From the NCBI GenBank assembly GCA_016284295.1, contig JAEEOP010000031.1, positions 1 to 64,000 on the forward strand: a stretch of DNA of 64,000 nucleotides. Reading direction: 5' to 3'. Position numbers and translations under genes: made by a program. Positions 61,092 through 64,000 of this stretch are shown here, piece after piece (position 1 is the first letter of the stretch; every line of letters begins with the position of its first letter). A model generated the notes under the pieces. That model did not search any database, was not told the DNA's origin, and was given only the letters and a program-made list of their open reading frames with translations. The DNA comes from Methanomassiliicoccaceae archaeon (GTDB lineage Archaea > Thermoplasmatota > Thermoplasmata > Methanomassiliicoccales > Methanomethylophilaceae).

Positions 61092-61771
61092 ATGAACCCG
61101 CCCTTCACAGTGAACTCGGGTTTCTTCTCCTTCTCGGTAACATCCTTGAGCGGCACGGTCCTGCCGTAGAATCCCTGGCAGATGACGTAGACCTCCGAGG
61201 ATGTGGGCCTGGACGCATCCGGGGAGTGGACCTTCACCGACTGGAAGCGCTTCTCCAGCTCGGATTTCAGCGAATCGAACATGTCCCCCATGAAGACCTT
61301 CATGACCAGCTTGCCCTCCTTCTTGAGGATGCGGTCGCATACATCCACGGCGAACATGCACAGGTTTATGGACCTGGCATGGTCCGTCGAGTAATGGCCG
61401 GCGATGTTCGGAGCCATGTCCGACAGGATGACGTCCGCCTTGCCGTTGAACCTCTCGAGCAGCTCCCTCATCGTGGAGTCCTCCGTGATGTCCCCGATGA
61501 TGAATTCCACCCCGTCCATGGGCTTGATGTACCTGAGGTCGACACCGATGACATGACCGTTGGGCCATGTCCTCTCCTTGGCCACCTGACACCATCCGCC
61601 GGGGCAGGCACCCAGGTCCACGACCGAGTCGCCTTCCTTGAAGATGCCGAAGCGCTCGTCGATCTGGATGAGCTTGAAGGATGCCCTGGAACGATAGTTG
61701 AGCTTCTTCGCGAGCTTGTAGTAATGCTCGTTCCTCCTCTCAGCGACCCAGCGGTCGTGTAGATCGGCCAT
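61088..61771 (-). CDS. rlmE: 23S rRNA 2'-O-methyltransferase (RlmE/FtsJ family)
   Basis: A 227-residue SAM enzyme that methylates the ribose of U2552 in the 23S A-loop (inferred from family). SAM motif VVDLGACPGGWCQVA is near 49; the K-D-K-E catalytic tetrad is visible: K in YRSRASFKLIQI (near 33), D in LSDMAPNIAGHYS (near 117), K in LVMKVFMGDMF (near 157) and E in SSEVYVICQGF (near 191). A 25-residue tail (KEKKPEFTVKGGFI) is extra. The next gene overlaps by 4 bases. Confidence 0.94.
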   Translation of the reverse strand: MADLHDRWVAERRNEHYYKLAKKLNYRSRASFKLIQIDERFGIFKEGDSVVDLGACPGGWCQVAKERTWPNGHVIGVDLRYIKPMDGVEFIIGDITEDSTMRELLERFNGKADVILSDMAPNIAGHYSTDHARSINLCMFAVDVCDRILKKEGKLVMKVFMGDMFDSLKSELEKRFQSVKVHSPDASRPTSSEVYVICQGFYGRTVPLKDVTEKEKKPEFTVKGGFI

Positions 61772-61913
61772 ATTAGCGGTTACGGTCTTCTGTTATAAAG
61801 GGATTAGTCAGACCGAGGTGCTGGACGGATATCAGGAAACGGGCGACATACTAATATCCGACCACATCATCATCAGTGGTACAGCGTCCAATGGGCAGCC
61901 AGAGGCAGTGAAG

Positions 61914-62417
61914 ATGAAGAAACTAATATCCCTCTTGATAGTGATCGTCACGGTCATCATATTCATTGTGATAATCATCGGTGCTCTGAACTACGCCAAC
62001 GAGCATCCGAAGGACTATCAGGTCGAATACAACAGCTCGGAAGGCATCATAACCATAGTGTTCGACAACCCGATCCCTTCGGCCGATTGGGCGGCGTCGG
62101 TGGGCTGCGACGAGGACAGGGACGGCCACCATTCCTGGGTCATCATCACGAAGAATGCACAGGTCTCGCTATCCGAGGACTGCAGGACCGCCACGGTGAC
62201 CGACAAATCCGGTGCCCTGATAAATCTGCACAACAACTCATACCAGGTCGAACTGTATTCGATGAGCGGATCCGAGACCAGCATCCAATGCTCATTCACA
62301 TTCAACGGCCATGAGTACTCCACAGGCGAATGGATCGGGATAGGCCTCGCTGTGGCGTTCATCGTCGGCGTATTCGCACTGGGGCTCATCAGGAGACTGG
62401 TCCGCGGCCGCTGGTGA
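61914..62417 (+). CDS. Membrane protein with a large outside domain
   Basis: A 167-residue protein with an N-terminal helix (about 3-24, LISLLIVIVTVIIFIVIIIG), an extracytoplasmic strand-rich domain (about 30-135, VEYNSSEGIITIVFDNPIPSADW...), and a second helix (about 140-160, WIGIGLAVAFIVGVFALGLI) followed by a basic end. Function unknown. ATG 61914 is chosen; an upstream GTG (61908) is possible. A flavoprotein gene follows 13 bases downstream. Confidence 0.6.
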   Translation: MKKLISLLIVIVTVIIFIVIIIGALNYANEHPKDYQVEYNSSEGIITIVFDNPIPSADWAASVGCDEDRDGHHSWVIITKNAQVSLSEDCRTATVTDKSGALINLHNNSYQVELYSMSGSETSIQCSFTFNGHEYSTGEWIGIGLAVAFIVGVFALGLIRRLVRGRW

Positions 62418-62430
62418 TGGAGGGAAAGGA

Positions 62431-62940
62431 ATGTCCAACATAATCATACTGAACGCATCGCCCAGGAAGAACGGCAACACGTCCGCTCTGGTCAAGGCCT
62501 TCATCGAAGGGGCCAGCTCTAACGGCAACGAGGTGAAGGAGTTCTACCTCCAGACGATGACGATCCGCGGATGCCTCGCATGCATGGGATGCGCCCGCAA
62601 CGCGGACCCCTGCACACAGAGGGACGAGATGTCTCCGATATACGACGCATTCAAGACATGCGACGTGGTCGTCCTGGCATCCCCTATCTACTTCCTGGGG
62701 GTCGCCGGACCTCTGAAGACCACCGTGGACCGTCTGTTCGCGCTCTTCCAGAAATACGGGTTCGAGAGCTGCCAGAGGGATTGCGCCCTGCTGATGACGA
62801 GCGAGGACCCCACCTATGATGCCGCAGTCAAATGGTACAGCGACTTCACGGACAGCGTGGGATGGAACAGCATCGGCGAGATCCTCGGCTCCGGAAGGAC
62901 CGATGAGGCGAAAGCGCTGGGAGCGTCCATACAGCGATGA
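62431..62940 (+). CDS. Flavodoxin-fold NADPH:FMN reductase / iron-sulfur flavoprotein-like
   Basis: A 169-residue flavoprotein. The FMN phosphate loop is NASPRKNGNTSAL (near 8-20), and ASPIYFLGVAGPLKTTVDRL (near 90) is the usual second motif. Cysteines in CLACMGCARNADPC (near 48-61) have the spacing of the compact 4Fe-4S motif of archaeal iron-sulfur flavoproteins. It may reduce quinones or serve in oxygen or oxidant defence; physiological partner unknown. Co-directional with the membrane gene before it. Confidence 0.82.
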   Translation: MSNIIILNASPRKNGNTSALVKAFIEGASSNGNEVKEFYLQTMTIRGCLACMGCARNADPCTQRDEMSPIYDAFKTCDVVVLASPIYFLGVAGPLKTTVDRLFALFQKYGFESCQRDCALLMTSEDPTYDAAVKWYSDFTDSVGWNSIGEILGSGRTDEAKALGASIQR

Positions 62941-62970
62941 CGTCACGACCCTGATGCAAGGGGATGTGGC

Positions 62971-63423
62971 ATGAACGGTCTGGACGACAGGTGCAGAGAG
63001 ATCGAGTGCATGGACCCCGATGAGCTCTCCGAAAGGATAGCGACTTTGTCGGCGAAGATAGCCGATGAGCTCGAAGATTTCAGCACGGAGGAAGTATCCG
63101 GGAAGGAGGTTTGCGTATTCTTCATGATGACCGCCATCTCCGCCGACGGCGCCATGAACAGGAAGGAGTACCAATACGTCAGCCCTGCGATAGAGGCGCT
63201 TTTCGGCGAGGAAGTGACGTTCGAGGGCATGCAGGCCGAGGCCGAAGAGGGCGTGAAGTTGCTGGAGGACAACGGGTCCGTGGTCGGATTCCTGGATGAC
63301 ATCGCAGAACAGACCTCGAACGATGTCAGGGACGATATCATCCAACTGACGATCCTCATCAGCGCCGTCGACGGAGAGATATCGGAGAAGGAGAAGGACT
63401 GGATCGGGAAACTGATGGGATGA
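62971..63423 (+). CDS. TerB-like protein
   Basis: A 150-residue helical protein. Two internal TerB-type segments with D-G-x(4)-E pattern are seen: MTAISADGAMNRKEYQYVSPAI (near 52) and TILISAVDGEISEKEKDWIGKLM (near 130). TerB domains bind metal ions and occur with tellurite-resistance or phage-related systems; the role of a single one is unknown. It lies 30 bases after the flavoprotein gene. Confidence 0.7.
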   Translation: MNGLDDRCREIECMDPDELSERIATLSAKIADELEDFSTEEVSGKEVCVFFMMTAISADGAMNRKEYQYVSPAIEALFGEEVTFEGMQAEAEEGVKLLEDNGSVVGFLDDIAEQTSNDVRDDIIQLTILISAVDGEISEKEKDWIGKLMG

Positions 63424-63520
63424 CTTTTCCAGACCCAGACGGACACCTGCACCCTCTTTTGACCGCTGACGACCGAATCCCTAAATTACTGGGGCATCAT
63501 ACTGAGGATAGAGGATCAAC

Positions 63521-64000
63521 ATGAGCGGGTGGACCTACGAGAAATCAGGCGTAAGCATAGACCAGAAATCCAGTGCTATCAAGGCACTCGTGGACAAATT
63601 GGAGTACAAGAGGAGCGGCATCGGGCAGAACGTCCGCCTTCCGGGCCTCTTCGCGAGCCTGATCGACTTCGGCGACAAGTACATCACACTGGCCACCGAC
63701 GGAGTTGGGACCAAGCTCATGATCGCGGAGGCCCTGAACAAGTGGGACACGGTCGGTATCGACTGCATCGCCATGAACGTCAACGACACCATCTGCGTCA
63801 ACGCCGAGCCCACCTCATTCGTAGACTACATCGCCATAGACAAGCCCAACGAGGAGATCACCCGCGAGATCGGAAAGGGGCTCCAGAAGGGAGCGGAACT
63901 GTCCAACATGGAGATCGTCGGCGGAGAGATCGCCGTCCTTCCGGAGATCGTCAACGGCGTGGACCTGTCGGGAACCTGCCTCGGGTACGTCGCGAAGGAC
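63521..64000 (+). CDS. purM: Phosphoribosylformylglycinamidine cyclo-ligase (3' end outside)
   Basis: The first 160 residues of PurM, which closes the imidazole ring in AIR synthesis with ATP. The markers are WTYEKSGVSIDQKSSAIKAL, TLATDGVGTKLMIA near 66, and CIAMNVNDTICVNAEPTSFVDYIA near 86. A TATA-like CTAAATTAC lies about 35 bases before ATG 63521. With purP and purSLQ it completes much of de novo purine synthesis in this segment. The gene is cut by the window end. Confidence 0.95.
   Translation, partial: MSGWTYEKSGVSIDQKSSAIKALVDKLEYKRSGIGQNVRLPGLFASLIDFGDKYITLATDGVGTKLMIAEALNKWDTVGIDCIAMNVNDTICVNAEPTSFVDYIAIDKPNEEITREIGKGLQKGAELSNMEIVGGEIAVLPEIVNGVDLSGTCLGYVAKD

Overview
The window (about 58% GC by eye, dense, mostly TGA stops, archaeal TATA boxes, leaderless starts) is a chromosomal segment of a euryarchaeal methanogen of the Thermoplasmata side, most likely Methanomassiliicoccales (Methanomethylophilaceae-like). 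The basis is archaeal information genes (Csl4 exosome subunit, RPA operon, RpoK/S2, MBF1, PAN, CDC48, Elp3, CTP-type riboflavin kinase, PurP, Trm56), a stand-alone HdrD heterodisulfide reductase subunit, and host-associated surface proteins (BspA-like leucine-rich repeats, InlB-type repeats). The assignment is an inference; no rRNA or methyltransferase gene lies in the window.

Layout. 1-9.8 kb: glutamate dehydrogenase, an RNA-linked operon (METTL5-like methyltransferase, Csl4, PP-loop sulfurtransferase), small unknown genes, an XPD-type Fe-S helicase, and a serine-synthesis pair (class V aminotransferase and SerA). 9.8-12.8 kb: a class I aminotransferase flanked by two gene remnants, then purP. 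13-20 kb: the RPA operon, a frameshifted Cys-rich DUF3795-like gene, rpoK-rps2, MBF1 and PAN. 20-31 kb: GPN GTPase, small membrane proteins, ribK with an operator-like palindrome on its start codon, purS-purL-purQ, CDC48 and elp3. 31-34.9 kb: thioredoxin/thioredoxin reductase/regulator operon, Trm56 and an HD phosphohydrolase, plus small regulators. 35-52.6 kb: an accessory region with tRNA-Asn, two large BspA-like surface proteins, transposase-like debris, a toxin-antitoxin pair with a broken toxin, an intact IS4-superfamily (IS1634-like) element with terminal repeats and a target duplication, tRNA-CAT, a membrane AlbA_2 protein, a remnant of another BspA gene, an archaeal ATPase, a secreted transglutaminase-like protein, a third LRR protein and a frameshifted acyltransferase. 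52.6-64 kb: transporter, regulator, hdrD, an Lhr-type helicase, an Rpn/PD-(D/E)XK transposase-like protein, FAH-family hydrolase, RlmE, flavoprotein, TerB-like protein and the start of purM.

The most striking observation is two in-frame TAG codons. One lies inside the Lhr-type helicase (58249-58251) and splits a normal-length 914-residue protein. The other lies near the end of the Rpn-like gene (59575-59577), where the frame continues 56 codons to a TAA. No other complete gene whose stop I read ends in TAG. This fits an organism in which TAG is read as pyrrolysine, as is known for many Methanomassiliicoccales, so both would be read-through, possibly pyrrolysine-containing, proteins that standard annotation would cut.

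Functionally, purP, purSLQ and purM give much of de novo purine synthesis. GDH, the two aminotransferases and SerA form an amino-acid group. HdrD belongs to energy conservation by reducing the CoM-S-S-CoB heterodisulfide. The 35-52 kb block looks like a fast-evolving, surface-exposed accessory island.
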